From the NCBI GenBank assembly GCA_030068075.1, contig CM057826.1:95035804-95099803 (forward strand): a DNA stretch of 64,000 nucleotides. Direction: 5' to 3'. Positions 1 to 11,989 of the stretch are shown here, one piece after another (the stretch's first letter is position 1; every line of letters begins with the position of its first letter). Made by a program: the position numbers and the translations under genes. The DNA comes from Paguma larvata (Eukaryota; Chordata; Mammalia; Carnivora; Viverridae). The notes beneath the pieces are model-generated. The model did no database searches. It had not been told where the DNA came from and saw only the letters and a program-made list of their open reading frames with translations.

Positions 1-35
1 GAGATCGATTTGTTTTAAAAAATGAAACACATTTT

Positions 36-228
36 TTTAAGTTTATTTATTTATTTTGAGAGAAAGAGAGAGCGGGGGCGGGGGGGGGGCAGAAGGAGAG
101 GGAGAATGAAAGGAAGAAAGAGAATTCCAAGCAGGGGCTTGGATGTGGGGCTCAAATGAATGTTGAACACGACCTGAGTCAAAACCCAGAGTCAGATGCT
201 TAACCGACTGAGCCACCCAGGCGTCCCC
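36..228 (-). mobile_element. Felid tRNA-Lys SINE
   Basis: Reverse-complement SINE head gccacccaggcgtcccc at the right end, TC/GA-rich body, T-rich start at the left. Flanked by an 18-base perfect target-site duplication, AAAAATGAAACACATTTT, at 18-35 and 229-246. Confidence 0.93.
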
Positions 229-410
229 AAAAATGAAACACATTTTAAGGTCATAGTTTTCAGTATAATTTCTTATCTAATGCTTACTGTATACATTTGA
301 ATCAATATAGATATTCCATTAGTGCAAATGAACTTAAGAATGGAGATATTACGTGAATGTTAATTTGTAATTAGCAGCTTATTTGTTTTTTTCTTTTTTC
401 CTTTTTTTAG

Positions 411-553
411 GTTGGACACCACTTCATGAGGCATCAAGTAAGGGATCTAATGATATAATTGTAGAGTTGTTAAAAGCTGGTGCTAATGTTAATTGTGGAA
501 ATCTAGATGGGATTCTGCCCTTGCATGATGCTGCGGCCAACAGTCATTTAAAG
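411..553 (+). CDS. ANKRD31: ANKRD31 exon a: ankyrin repeats (first exon in the window)
   Basis: Codes 47 codons plus two bases of a split Gly codon, with acceptor tttttttag and donor gtacgg. The peptide begins with the ankyrin signature GWTPLHEAS, followed by a helix ending in VELLKAGANVN, then a second repeat opening DGILPLHDAAANSHLK that continues in the next exon. Ankyrin repeats are protein-binding modules of about 33 residues with the TPLH turn and the second-helix LL.GA pattern seen here. It starts in phase 1, so at least one upstream exon is missing from the window. The exon ends exactly between codons. No frameshift or stop is present, so the copy looks functional. Confidence 0.9.
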
Positions 554-3006
554 GTACGGCTCACACCAGATTGCATTCTTGTTACTTTTTCTTAGAAAAG
601 TGAGTCAAGAAAATGAAGAGATTTTGAACTGAGCGCTAAAGTGACTCCTTAAATGATTTTTAAAACCTACTTAAAATTATAAATGAAGATAAGATATTGT
701 ATATAGAATGGAAAAATCATATTTCCTAATCATTTTTCCATTATCTCTATTCATAAAATTCACATTAGTCAGAATACAATGAAAGGCTCAGGGTAAACAT
801 AGGCTATAAATTTAATACATTTTGTGTTTAATTGTCTAAAATGATACACTATTGTGCATAAGAGTCTAATTATAGTGATGATATGTATGTTGACAGACTT
901 TTTTAACTTAAAATTTCTCAGTGAGTTTGAGGTTTCAAAGAAATGGGTAAAAACTCATGTTGCTTGTTCCTGAGGCTTTGTTGTATATATTTCTCCTTCT
1001 TTTCTTTTAATCAGACAGCCATCACAAGAAAAAATTACTAAGGTCATTACTTTAGTAACACTGAATTTCAAATCTAGACCTTAAAATTCTTAATATTTTT
1101 AAACTCATCTTTGTTTGACAAATCTGAGAAGACTTCTGTTGTTATCAATAAGCAGTGCAAATTTTAGGAAAAATCACTGGCTTTGGAAAACAGTTAAGGA
1201 AACCACTACTAATAACAATATTAAAACCAAGCTTCATATAAAAAATACCTTGAACCTCTCACTAACACCAATGTATCTGTGTTTAGATATTTTTAAGAGC
1301 CCTATGATTTTTTGTTAATTTCATGAAAGCATATCCCCACTTTTTTCAGTTTAAAGGTAGTCATGTGAAGGAATAGTATGAAATTTATGATTCGCAGAGA
1401 TAAGAGATATACACCGATGATTAAGAATAATACCAGTTGGGTGGGCCAATGTCCAGAGTGGCTTCTTTTGATCAAAGAAGTTCTTTGGTCTCTCAAATGA
1501 AGTCTCAAGGTTATGTGGCCAGGAAATGGAAGAAGGAAAGCAGGAAGAATTATTAAATTAACGAACGTACTGGTTATATTTACAGGAAAAGGCCACTTAA
1601 AGTGAAACCACTTAAATAAGGGCCAAAATTTCATAGTAGGAAAGTCAGGTTTTTAGACATTATTCTGAAAAATGCAATATAAAACAAAGAAAGTAAGGAG
1701 GTCCCCAGTACTACCCCTATATTGGGGAATTTCTTAGAAGGATTTCCAGAGCTCAGCATACAGTTGTGCTCATAGCTAAGATTTCTTGCAGCATCGTAGT
1801 AAGGATATGCAGCAGACTGGCTTAGCTCATGGGCCTTAGTTTGCTATTGCTCAACCTTATGTTAAGGCAGTAGAGACAAAGTTTCCATTTAGAGTAATCT
1901 TCCACATCACTACTGCCTTTATTTTAAAGAGAAATGTTCTTTTTGAAAGTAGGAGGTGGTATTTTTAAAGGTATTTTAATTTCTTTGACACTGGTATATT
2001 GCCAGCATCTTTCCTCATATCTTCATTAATTTTCCCTCCGTGCAGCAGTTCTGTGATCATTGGCTCATTTTATTTCTAATTTCCTCTCTTTTGTCCCTAT
2101 TTCTTTATCTTGAGATAGAATATTGACAGATAAACTAGAAAGATTAAAAAGAGAGCAGGAGAGGTAGTATATATACTTGGTATTATAGACCTAATCAGTA
2201 TCACTTCTACTATATCCTGTAAATCTAATTCTTTTATTTTATTTTTTTATTCTTGCATTACTGCATGAAAAGTTATTCAACAGCCTATTTTTTCCAACTT
2301 TTAATTTCTTTTTAAATCTTCATTTCTGTTTTATTTTCCAAAATTACCTTGTAAAATGAAGACGATAAGAAGATCAGGAAAAGGAGAGTGAGAGAAAAAG
2401 ATACGACGTGAGTGAGGATGGACATCCATTTTTGTACAAGAAAGAACAGGAGGGACAAGATATACCCTCCCATCTTAGCAACTACAAAAGTGAAAAAATA
2501 TATAAAATAGCAATTTGAGACCTTGTACAACATGTAGTACAGGGCATTCTTCTCCTTGAGAGAAGGGAAGTAAATCCTGTTGTCGCCCTACCATAGGGAC
2601 TAGGCATCTCCAGGCAGAAACATAGGAAGAGAGAAAACAAATACCCCCATGGTCTCAAATTCAGAAGATAGAATTTGGAGTTTAAAAGTCTCCAGCAGCT
2701 AGCATTTATGGGGCAAAATACCAGAAAGGATCTGCACAGAGAACTTTCCAGAAATTTGAAGAAGAATCACCTCGATTCTTGGCTGATTTACGAATATATG
2801 TTTAAGAAAATCATGTCAGATTAGGCAAAGAGCCAGCCGGAAGAATTGGCAGAACCATTGCTGGAACTTACAGGGGACTGAGTAGTGTATGTTTGTATCA
2901 GCTAGAATAGTAGGAACTCTTAAAACATGGAAACATCAGATAGGTATTTCTTGCATAGTTGAGTCAAATTAGTCCTTTCTCTGGACTCACCTTAAAATTT
3001 AAAAGA

Positions 3007-3225
3007 GGGGCGCTTGGGTGGCTCAGTTGGTTAAGCATCCGACTTCGGCTCAGGTCATGATCTCACGGTTTGTGGGTTCGAGCCCCGAGTCGGGCTCTGT
3101 GCTGACAGCTCAGAGCTTGGAGCCTGTTCTGGATTCTGTGTCTCCCTCTCTCTCCGCCCCACCTCTGCTCGTGCTCTGTTTCTCTCTGTCTCTCAAAAAT
3201 AAATAAACGTTTAAAAAAAATTTTA
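3007..3225 (+). mobile_element. Felid tRNA-Lys SINE
   Basis: Head ggggcgcttgggtggctcag, B-box-like gggttcgagccccg, TC-rich body and tail caaaaataaataaacg. A second SINE starts within about 12 bases of its end. Confidence 0.93.
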
Positions 3226-3236
3226 AAAGAAAATAT

Positions 3237-3508
3237 GGGGCATGTAGGAAGCTCAATCAGTTAAGTGTCTGACTTCGGCTCAGGTCATGATTTCATGGTT
3301 CGTGGGTTCGAGCCCCACATCTGGCTCTGCTGACAGCTCAGAGCCTGGAGCCTGCCTCGGATTCTGTGTCTTCTGCTAACTAAGCCATATTCACCAAATG
3401 GCTTAGTTAGCAGCGTATAACTACTTCTGCTCTCTCTCTCTGCCCCTCCTCTGCTCATGGTTGGTCTCTCTCTGTCTTCCAAAAATAAATAAATGTTAAA
3501 AAATTTTT
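3237..3508 (+). mobile_element. Felid SINE interrupted by a hairpin insertion
   Basis: The body matches the other SINEs (gggttcgagccccaca, gagcctggagcctgc, tail aaaaataaataaatg), but about 55 foreign bases at roughly 3,373-3,428 break the TC-rich region. The insert contains a 14-base inverted repeat (3,375-3,388 and 3,398-3,411). The head is also diverged (ggggcatgtaggaagctcaa). Confidence 0.88.
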
Positions 3509-3789
3509 TTTCACTTTAAAGAAAATGTCAAAAATATCATACTGATTCCAGTCACCGAAATTTATCCCAGAATAAAGCACATCATCTAAAGGAATACAAT
3601 AAAATTCAGAATTCAGCAATAAAAAATCACAATGTCTATCAACCAGCCCAACAAAATTGTTTAATGAAAAAGTATAAAATATTATCTATAAGCAGGTGAA
3701 AAAATTGATCTTTCAAAACAGACCCAAAAATGACATAGATAATAGAATTAGCAGAAAAGGATGTTAAACAAATATTATAATTATACACT

Positions 3790-4275
3790 CCACATGGTAG
3801 GCAGAATTCTAAGATGGTCCTGAAAATTCTCACTTGCTGACCTATATACATTGTGTATCATCCTCTCCCTTTGAGTGGGAGTGGGCCCAACCTAATGAGG
3901 TAAATCTTTTAGAAGAAGGAAAGTATCAAAGCAAACCATGTGGCCAGGATCTGCAGCAAGCTTCTTCGAAGCTGAGAGCAGTCCCTAATCCACAGCCAAC
4001 GAGAATACAGGAACCTTAGTCATAAACTTTCAAGGAAATGAATTATGCCAAAAAACTAGTGAACTTGGAAAAGGACCCTAAACCTTAGGTGACAATCACA
4101 GTCTTTGCTGACACTTTGGCTTCAGCATGATGAAGAATCTGAGCAGACAGCCTAGCCATGCCATGCTCAGATTTCTGGCCTACAGCACTGTGAGATTATA
4201 AATTTGTATTATGTGCATTATAAATCTGTAAGTACTCAGATTTGTAGTAATTTGTTATACAGTAATAGAAAACTA
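3790..4275 (+). mobile_element. Ancient MaLR/ERVL-type LTR remnant
   Basis: Begins tggtaggcagaattctaaga and ends with ataatttgttatacag-like text (ttgttatacagtaatagaaa), the usual ends of an old mammalian LTR family; internal parts are deleted. No viral coding sequence accompanies it. Confidence 0.65.
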
Positions 4276-4318
4276 ATAAACTCTCTTTCTCATCAGAAAC
4301 ATTCAAGAAGGTGGAGGA

Positions 4319-4525
4319 GGGGCGCCTGGGTGGCTTGGTTGGTTAAGCATCCGACTTCGGCTCAGGTCATGATCTCACAGTCTGTGAGTTCAAGCCCCGC
4401 ATCGGGCTCTGTGCTGACGGCTCAGAGCCTGGAGCCTGCTTCAGATTCTGTATCTCCCTCTCTCTCTGCTCATTCCCCACTCAAGCTCTGTCTCTCAAAA
4501 TGAATACACATTAAAAAAAAAAAAA
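4319..4525 (+). mobile_element. Felid tRNA-Lys SINE
   Basis: Complete head, body and A tail. Target-site duplication AAGGTGGAGGA at 4,308-4,318 and 4,526-4,536. It sits between an LTR remnant and an old L1. Confidence 0.95.
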
Positions 4526-4539
4526 AAGGTGGAGGAAAA

Positions 4540-5880
4540 GAGAAACATGATGAGAAGAGAAATGGAAGGTGTAAATAAGACTCAAACTATAAGAGATGAA
4601 ATAAAACATGTGAAATGATATATTCACCAAATGGCTTAGTTAACAGCATATGAATACTAAAAAGTCAGTGCGGTAGATTTGAAGATAAAACATTAGAAAC
4701 ACACAATAAAACAAAAGAAGAAGAAAGTCCGAAAAATCAAAGACAAAATAAGAAAGCATCAGTGACCTGTAGGGTAATATCAAGTTATATAATACATATG
4801 CACGCTAATAATCCCTAAAGGAGGGGGCTGATCAGGAAACAATATTTGGAGAATAAAGACCAAACTATCCAAATTTGATGAAAACAGTAAATCCACAGAA
4901 CCAAAAATCTTACCAACCTGCCAGTAAAGAAAAAATGAAGAAAACTGCACCAACATACACCATAATAAAATTTCTGAGAACCAGTGAAAAAGGGAAAAAA
5001 TCTTTAAAACAGAAAGTTAAAAAAAACAAAACGTGTATATAGGAACAAATAGAATGGCAGCCAACCTCTCATCAGAAATTTTGCAAGCCACTGGACAAAG
5101 GAGCAACATCTTTAAAAAGTACTGCAAGGGGGAATGCACTTGTTAACCTAGAATTCTGTATCCGGCAAAAAATCTTTCAAAAGTTAAGGTGATGTTGGCA
5201 AAGATGTGGAAAAACTGGACCTCTCACCCATCGCTGGTGGTAATGTAAAGTGGTGATGCTGCTATAGAAAACAGTCGGGCAGTTCCTTCGAAAAGTTAAA
5301 CCAAGTTTCCATATAATGTAGCAAATAACTCCCATTTTTATAGCCAAGAAAATTGAAGACATATGTTCACACAGAAATTTGTATATGAATGTCTATAGCA
5401 CTATTTTCCAAACAACCGAAAAGTGGAAACAACCCAAATGCCCATCAGTGGATGAATGTATAAACAAAGTGTGATGTTATTAAGCCATAAAAAAAGTACC
5501 GATACATGCTACCACATGGATGAACTGTGAAAACATTATGCTAAGTTAAAGAAGATGGATACAAAAGGCCACATATTATTTTATTAATATGAAATGTCCA
5601 CAGTAAGCAAATCCATTCAGGCAGAGAATAGATTAGTGATTCCCAGGGGCTATGAAGAAGAGGAAATGAGGAAAAAAGATACACCATGAAAACAGTAATC
5701 AAAAGAATGGGTGACTCTGGAAGCATAAGACAAGTAGATTTCAGAGCTAGGAATATTGTCAGGGATAAAGAGGGATATTTCATAAGTATAAGGGGAATAT
5801 TTGACCTAGAAGACATAGCAGTCCTGAAAGTAGGTACACACAGTAATGAGTTTCAAAATAAATGAAGAAAAGGCAGAATT
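4540..5880 (+). mobile_element. Old L1, internally deleted, sense orientation
   Basis: The first part matches the L1 ORF1-linker region (ccaacctctcatcagaaatt, cctagaattctgtatcc); from about 5,190 it jumps to the ORF2 3' end (ggcaaagatgtggaaaaact, ggaaacaacccaaatgccca, catggatgaactgtgaaaac). No intact frame remains. Confidence 0.8.
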
Positions 5881-5893
5881 GAGACGGGAAATA

Positions 5894-6100
5894 GGGGCAC
5901 CTGAGTGGCTTAGTTGGTTGAGCGTCCAACTTCGGCACAGGTTATGATCTCATGGTTTGTGATTCGAGCCCCCCATCGGGCTGTGTGTAGACAGCTCAGA
6001 GCTGAACCTGCTTCGGATTCTATGTCTCCCTCTCTCTCTGTCCCTCTCTCTCTCACTTTCTCTCTCTCTCTCTCAAAAATAAACATTAAAAAAAACTTTA
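5894..6100 (+). mobile_element. Felid tRNA-Lys SINE
   Basis: Head ggggcacctgagtggcttag, TC-rich body with a long TCTC run, tail aaaaataaacattaaaa. Confidence 0.92.
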
Positions 6101-6189
6101 AAGAAATGGGGAATAGACAAATCCACTATCATAGCTGGCAATTGCAATTCTTCTCTTAATACATTGTTCTCTTATACAAATACACACTA

Positions 6190-6640
6190 AGAGACACCAT
6201 TCTTTTTTGCCTCACCCAGATTATGAGGTGATCTGCAGGATTGAAGGGCTGGGAGAGGTTGGGGACACAGCAGCAAAGGCCTAGAACTCACCAACTTCGG
6301 CAATGCTGACTGCTCCACAGTCGTTCCAGTTCGTGGACTCCCATCAGGAAGCCTGCCTACAGGTTGTTGGAGATGCCTCGCCTGTAGAACTCGCCAAGTA
6401 GCTCCTTGAATCTCCCTAATGCTCTGCACACCTCTCTCTCACACTCCTTCTACTACCCTCCCCCATGGCCAGCTCCCTCTGTGCACTCTCATGAGCAGAA
6501 AAGTAAGCCTTTGCAGACTTGCTAGTAAGCCAACACAGAAAGTTTAATTCTGTAGGATTTCAGCGGACATTTTAGAGAACCCCCCCGTGGAGAAGCAAAC
6601 AAAAGTCAGTTGGCCTGGCTTTGTGGGATCAATAGAAGAC
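6190..6640. other. Unassigned GC-richer block
   Basis: Between a SINE and AT-rich intron; includes a chance minus-strand open frame of 80 codons at 6,187-6,429. No family recognised. Confidence 0.5.
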
Positions 6641-6943
6641 ATACAGGTTTAAGAACGCCCACCAAGAGAAAACAAGAAATGTGTAGCAAATACATCTAAT
6701 AAATCTAAGAAAACCTCAGAATCCCGAGACGTACTGACTGGTGAAGATGTCTTTTTCCAGGCTAGTGAAGACTACAGGGTGTAACTGGCTCTTCAAATGT
6801 GAAGATGGCAACACAAGGCTTCAAGAAACATAACAAATCAGGAAAACATGGCTCCCGTGCGGGAACACAGTAATTTTCCAGTAACTGACCCCAAGACATG
6901 GAGACCTATGAATTGTCTGGCAAAGAATTTAAAATAATTGTTT

Positions 6944-7168
6944 ATTTTTTTTTAATTTTTTAATGTTTATTTATTTTTGAGAGAGAGAGAGAGAGACAGA
7001 GCATGAACGGCTGAGGGGCAGAAAAAGGGGGAGACACAGAATCTGAAACAGGCTCCAGGCTCTGAGCTGTCAGCACAGAGCCCGATGTGGGGCTCGAACC
7101 CACGAACTGTGAGATCATGACCTAAGCCGAAGTCGGATGCTCAACCGACTGAGCCACTCAGGCGCCCC
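6944..7168 (-). mobile_element. Felid tRNA-Lys SINE
   Basis: Poly-T left end, head gagccactcaggcgcccc at the right. Perfect 14-base target-site duplication TAAAATAATTGTTT at 6,930-6,943 and 7,169-7,182. Confidence 0.95.
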
Positions 7169-7299
7169 TAAAATAATTGTTTTAAAGGAGCCCAGCAGTC
7201 TACAAGACAACTCAGTAAAACCGGGAAAATAATATATGAACAAAACTAGAGGTTCAACAGAGAGACAGAATTCATAAAAAAAGAACCTTTTTTTACATA

Positions 7300-7930
7300 A
7301 AGATATATAGTCAATTGTCCACAGTAGCTTTATTCATAATAGCCAAAAACTAGAAAGAACCCAAATGTCTCTCAGCTGATAAAGAAATAAATAGATGAAT
7401 ATACAGATACATCATTAAAAGGAACAAACTATTTTTTCTTAGAAACATCTTTACTACCAGTGTCCTTTAATACCATATACATTGCAGTTATATGTAATTT
7501 CCATTCCCTGAAATAACACTGTTCTCATCATACCTAGCAAGTAGCATTCTTAGAAACATCTTTATTGCAGGCATTCCTGAACACATCTGTCTGCCTGGCA
7601 GAACAGGTGTGACTTCTGTTCATTGTTACAGCACTGTGCCCACACCAGCTAGCAAGTACCCAGATCATACAATTAATACAGCAATATGGATGAATCTCAA
7701 GAAACTTCAGGCTAATTTAAAGAAGCCACACAAAAAAGACTTTATACTCTATGATTCCATTCATATGAAATACTACAAAAGGCAAAATTTATAGTGATTG
7801 ATGCAGATTACTGAGTGCCAAGGGCCAAAGCGAGGTGGGAAGAGATTGCAGAGAGCCATCATGAATTTTTTTATGATGATGGAATGTTTCTAAGTCATGG
7901 TTGTAATAGTGATTACCCTAGCAAAGCTGA
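7300..7930 (+). mobile_element. Old L1 3' region split by an insertion
   Basis: L1 ORF2-end text (tattcataatagccaaaaac, atggatgaatctcaagaaac, atgattccattcatatgaaa) is interrupted from about 7,434 to 7,672 by unrelated sequence. Confidence 0.75.
7434..7672. repeat. Unidentified 240-base insertion with two diverged repeat units
   Basis: Lies inside the L1 at 7.3-7.9 kb. Contains TCTTAGAAACATCTTTA at 7,437-7,453 and 7,548-7,564, and CTAGCAAGTA at 7,534-7,543 and 7,649-7,658, so two units of about 111-115 bases share their ends but little of their middles. It does not resemble the SINEs here. Confidence 0.6.
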
Positions 7931-9473
7931 TTAAAAAAAATAAAAAGTCAAACAAAGGGCCTACTTCTTGGTCACCTAATTTTTGTCAAGCTCTTTGTTC
8001 CTCAGGTCCACCCTATCTTGTTGCGTAGAACTCTGTTAGCCATTTCTGTTCATTAGTGCCTGTGGCCCTCTTGCTCTTCTCTTAGGCATTACTGAAAAAT
8101 CGCTCTTCAGGGTCCCATTCCTTATGAGCTGAGGCTCTGTGTCCTCTAAACTAATATATTAAATGAATCCATGTTAATACATTAAAGGTCAAGGCCTTAG
8201 AGAAAGGCCTCATCCTAACACACAGAATAGTCATTATTGATATGGCATAGTTTTTAATTCTAGAAAAGCTTCCACTGTTAAAAAAAAAATTCTCTTTCGC
8301 CCACGTAGTTGTGGAAAGAGAGTATAAGGAATCTGTATTTTTAAATAATTCCACAGGTGTCTCTACTGATTACCTGGATTGAGGTACTGCTCACCTCATG
8401 TTGTAAAAACAAACAAAATGCGTTTACTCAGATGGGACTATTTTCTTTAAAGACCCACTAGTGTAAGATATTTAACAAGGGCTCACATTTAGTTCCCACA
8501 GGTGATAAAAATGAGGTTCAAATGATAAATAAACTTGTCCAAGGATAGCTAGTAAGTAGCAGGAGAGAGTTCTCTATGCTCGACTTTAAAACAAATGTGT
8601 TTTCTTTTATGCTGTGCTAACTCTGGGCTGATGGAACAAATGAGGGGCTGTCCTTATCATCTTCACTGGCCCATCTGCTCCTAAGCTTCTTTGCTTCTCC
8701 ATTCCTGGACATAAGGAGAAAGAGAAAAGCCACTGACACATCGTATAGTTGTATTTTTAACAAAATCCTGACCATCTTTTCTTGATCAGGTTTTTCAGTG
8801 ATTTGAGTCACTTGCCTCACGTAGATGGACTCATGGGCTTTCGGTCACTCACTGACTTATAGTATAAACTAATTAGTAACATCTTTAACTTTGGTCATTC
8901 ACAAATTTCTAATATACAACACCTTTGAGTTATTCTACTCTATATTCTAATATAAATAAACTTATAAATTTATAAATCACGCCCCCCCCCAATGTCTCAG
9001 GCTCTTTGACCTCAATTTCCTCTTTAAAATGATGGGGTTGGAGTAGATTATTTCTAAGTTTCCTTTTACCTTTAACATATAAGTCAGTTATTTAGGATGC
9101 ATAACGGTGTGCATGGACATTATTAGAATGGTTATGGATTCTCATGCTAGCTCATAAAATTTCTTGAACAAGTAAGATACCTAAAATATAGTAATGCAGG
9201 TTGGAGGAGGACCAAGAGCTCTGTTAAAGAGGTAGAGTAAGTCTTGCACATCATTTTATTTATGTTTGCTTCTTAACTTCAGCGAAGGCTGCCTATTTGG
9301 TACTTTCATGTCATCGTGTTTGGTTCTCCTATGAGGACAGATCAGTCCAAATCAGTGGGTCCAAATCAGTCCAATACAGTTGTCATATCAAATTTAATCA
9401 AAAATTTTCTTGACTAGAGTTTGCAAACTTTTTTGATAACTTTTAATGGTGGTGTCTTATAATGAAAGCAGAA

Positions 9474-9925
9474 AGAATGCATAGGTTGAAAATATCTTTT
9501 TAAATGAAGTCTGGCCATGGATGGAACTGGAGGGTATTATGTTAAGTGAAATAAGTCAGTCAGAAAAAGACAGATACCATATGTTTCCATGCATAGGTGG
9601 ATTTTGAGAGACTTAGCAAAAACCATTGGGGACGGGAAGAGGGGAAAGGAAAAAAAAAGACAGAGAGGGAGGGAGATAAAACATAAGAGACTCTCAAAGA
9701 CTAAGAAAAAACTGAGGGTGAGGGGGATGAGGGAGGGGGGAGAGGGGGTGATGGGCATTAAAGAGGGCACTTGTTGGGATGAACACTGGGTGTTATATGT
9801 AAACCAATTTGAAAATAAACTATTTAAAAAATAAATTAATTAAAAAAAAAGAATATCTTTTTGTCATAAGAAAATAAGATAGCTAATTGAATAGAATGAG
9901 TCAAGAAAATATGTTGTATAGAGAT
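9474..9925 (+). repeat. Duplicated intron segment, L1-bearing copy
   Basis: Left part aagaatgcataggttg to 9,501, L1 at 9,502-9,851, then the right part continues to 9,925. Direct orientation relative to 11,990-12,077, 2.1-2.5 kb apart. Confidence 0.9.
9502..9851 (+). mobile_element. Young carnivore L1, 5'-truncated 3' end
   Basis: Starts within the ORF2 end (catggatggaactggagggt), has the G-rich 3' UTR (gggggatgagggagggggga) and an AATAAA-rich A tail. Target-site duplication AATATCTTTTT at 9,491-9,501 and 9,852-9,862. Inserted into one copy of a duplicated intron segment, about 100 bases before ANKRD31 exon b. Confidence 0.92.
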
Positions 9926-9948
9926 AACTTTGGGAAAATATCTTCTAG

Positions 9949-10111
9949 GCAGCTGAGATTCTACTACAACATGGAGCAAACCCAAATCAGAAGAATCAAA
10001 AGCAGAATACTGCTTTGGATGAAACAGATGATGAAAACATGAAAGAGCTGCTGAAATCTTATGGTGCTACTGAGACTGATACTAGAGAGGAGAGTGACGC
10101 TGTAGTCACTG
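9949..10111 (+). CDS. ANKRD31: ANKRD31 exon b: end of ankyrin repeat block
   Basis: Reads AAEILLQHGANPNQKNQ directly on from exon a, completing the second ankyrin repeat. A third, degenerate repeat follows (NTALDE, then ENMKELLKSYGA), and then an acidic linker. Phase 0 start and phase 1 end (163 bases) fit both neighbours. The acceptor has a poor pyrimidine tract (aaaatatcttctag). A duplicated intronic segment carrying an L1 insertion ends about 25 bases upstream, so the branch-point region has been remodelled. The donor is gtgtgt, weaker than consensus; a second GT lies two bases further but would break the frame. Confidence 0.9.
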
Positions 10112-11778
10112 GTGTGTATGGCAGTGTTGCTTGCTCTTTTATACAAGGGTATACCTCCGCTTAGAAAAATAAAGTCTTCCAATTTATAGTGTAAATTGTT
10201 TCATAGCTGGGGTAGATGTTTTATATGTTTATTAAACTCTTGAAAAGCATTATTTATTTTTAGAAATTGGCATTTCCAAATTTGGTTTAATTTATATACC
10301 ATATGATCCTGTTGGTTTGGAATTATATGTTGAAATGGAACCTATATTATTCGTTAAACAATTATCAATCTCTAACATTGGGTCTGAGATAGAGATGTAA
10401 TTGAATCCACACAGTTTGGCTTACTATAGTAGTGGGGTTGGAAAAGGTTGACATTATCCTCAATCTTCGTAACTAAGATTCCATTACTTCAAGTTTTGTA
10501 ATGGTACATATGAAAGTTGGACTGATGCCAGCTTTGCAAATGTAATATTCTGATGCTGGAATATGAATTTGTTAAGGAAATATACTTGTATACATATGTG
10601 TATGTGTGAATATAGTGTAAACAATATTTCAAGGGCATGTATAAGCAAAATTTTATGAACCATTTTTTAAAATAGTTTGCATTTAACTAATATAATGAAC
10701 TATCTAAAAGAATAGGCATTCAGTGAACACTAACGTAGAAATCATACATTTGTTAAGCACCTGCTGTGCCAACTAGGTACTTGCCCATGAGGAAATTCCA
10801 GTCCTGCGTGGAGATCAAACAGAAGACAAACAGTTAAACACAATTTATTAAGTGTTGAGGAGAGTGAATTGTTCTTCCTTTTCTGTCCTGCTTGACTCAT
10901 ACAGGAAACACAGGAACATATTGCCCCTTTGTCCCAGTGAGGCAGAATAATTGGGAACAGAACCCCTGTCACACACTTTTTCCCCAGCTTATCACTATCC
11001 TTACCAATTGTTTTTCAAGAGAGGAATCGTATTACTGTTATGATTGGTCAAAGCCAAGGATAATCATTGTCTCATATTTACAAGTGAGCTAGATCACATG
11101 TAGGTCAAGGTCAATACTAATACAAGGTTTCTTCTTTTCTTTGCCTGCTACCATATGGTAAGTTTATAGGTCAGGGCCTTTTTAGAGCCCTCGCCATGTC
11201 TCTCTCCATCTCCACAGCCATATTTGGAGTTATCGGATGTTCCGTTACAAAGTGCTGTGTCAATTCCCACCCGTCATTGTTTCTTGTGTGTACATTTCCT
11301 TGGTCAAGTACTGTAAAGGGTTGAGGGACATAGGGGTACAATAGTTACATGAAGAAAGGAAATCCAGATGGGGAAGGGTCAGAGACAATGAATGGTAGAC
11401 GTAGTGGTTTAAGAGCATGGACTTTGGAGTCAGATCCGGTTTCAGTACTAGCTGTGTGACATTAAGGCAACTTCCTGAATCCTCTAAGCTTCACTCTCCT
11501 CTTCTGTAAAATGGATAGAATAAACTACCTCCCTTACAGGGCTCATATGAAGACTAAATGAGATGGCTCAGGAAGAGTCTACCATGTGACAGGTATTCAG
11601 TACATGTTAGCTGTAATTAGGCAATTGAGAGTAAATAATGAGATGCTGACCAAAATTAAGATACTATAGTAATTGTAGACTTAATTTATTCTTTCCATTC
11701 CTGTCACCATTAAAATTGATAAAATGGAGCTAAATTTTTACACATTCTTACTATATTTTCTAATTTTAATTTTTGAAG
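10112..11778 (+). other. ANKRD31 intron b (1.7 kb)
   Basis: Unique AT-rich sequence apart from one MIR at about 11,400-11,625. Nothing else supported. Confidence 0.8.
11400..11625 (+). mobile_element. MIR
   Basis: aagagcatggactttggagt, ctagctgtgtgacattaagg, tctgtaaaatggatagaata: sense MIR. Confidence 0.85.
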
Positions 11779-11894
11779 CCAAAATTCCTGCTGTCCGACC
11801 AAGAAGACATAAACAGTGTTTTAGTGACAACTGCAGAAGTGTTGATCCACGTTTTCTTTCACACACAGAGAAAACAAGAGAAAGCCATCCTGTG
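11779..11894 (+). CDS. ANKRD31: ANKRD31 exon c: basic linker
   Basis: Starts with two bases completing an Ala codon from exon b and codes a basic linker beginning AKIPAVRPRRHKQCF and ending near TEKTRESHPV; donor gtgagt. The RPRRHK cluster could be a nuclear localisation signal (inference). The frame stays open into the intron for about 48 more codons, which is chance read-through; the strong donor and phase 0 exit to exon d argue for the end given. No domain is recognised. Confidence 0.82.
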
Positions 11895-11989
11895 GTGAGT
11901 GAAGCTGAAATCCTTCCAATTTTCAACTTAGAAAATGCCATTCTCTGGTCCAGTCATTCATTGACTGTTGGCACTATTCTTTCCATTTT

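Larger units (their letters stand above)
554..9948 (+). other. ANKRD31 intron a (9.4 kb)
   Basis: Holds five SINEs (3.0, 3.24, 4.3, 5.9, 6.95 kb), an LTR remnant (3.79-4.28 kb), two old L1 fragments (4.54-5.88 and 7.30-7.93 kb) and a young L1 3' end (9.5-9.85 kb). I see nothing recognisable in 554-3006 or 7940-9470 apart from AT-rich intron. The segment at 6,190-6,640 is GC-richer and unassigned. Confidence 0.8.
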
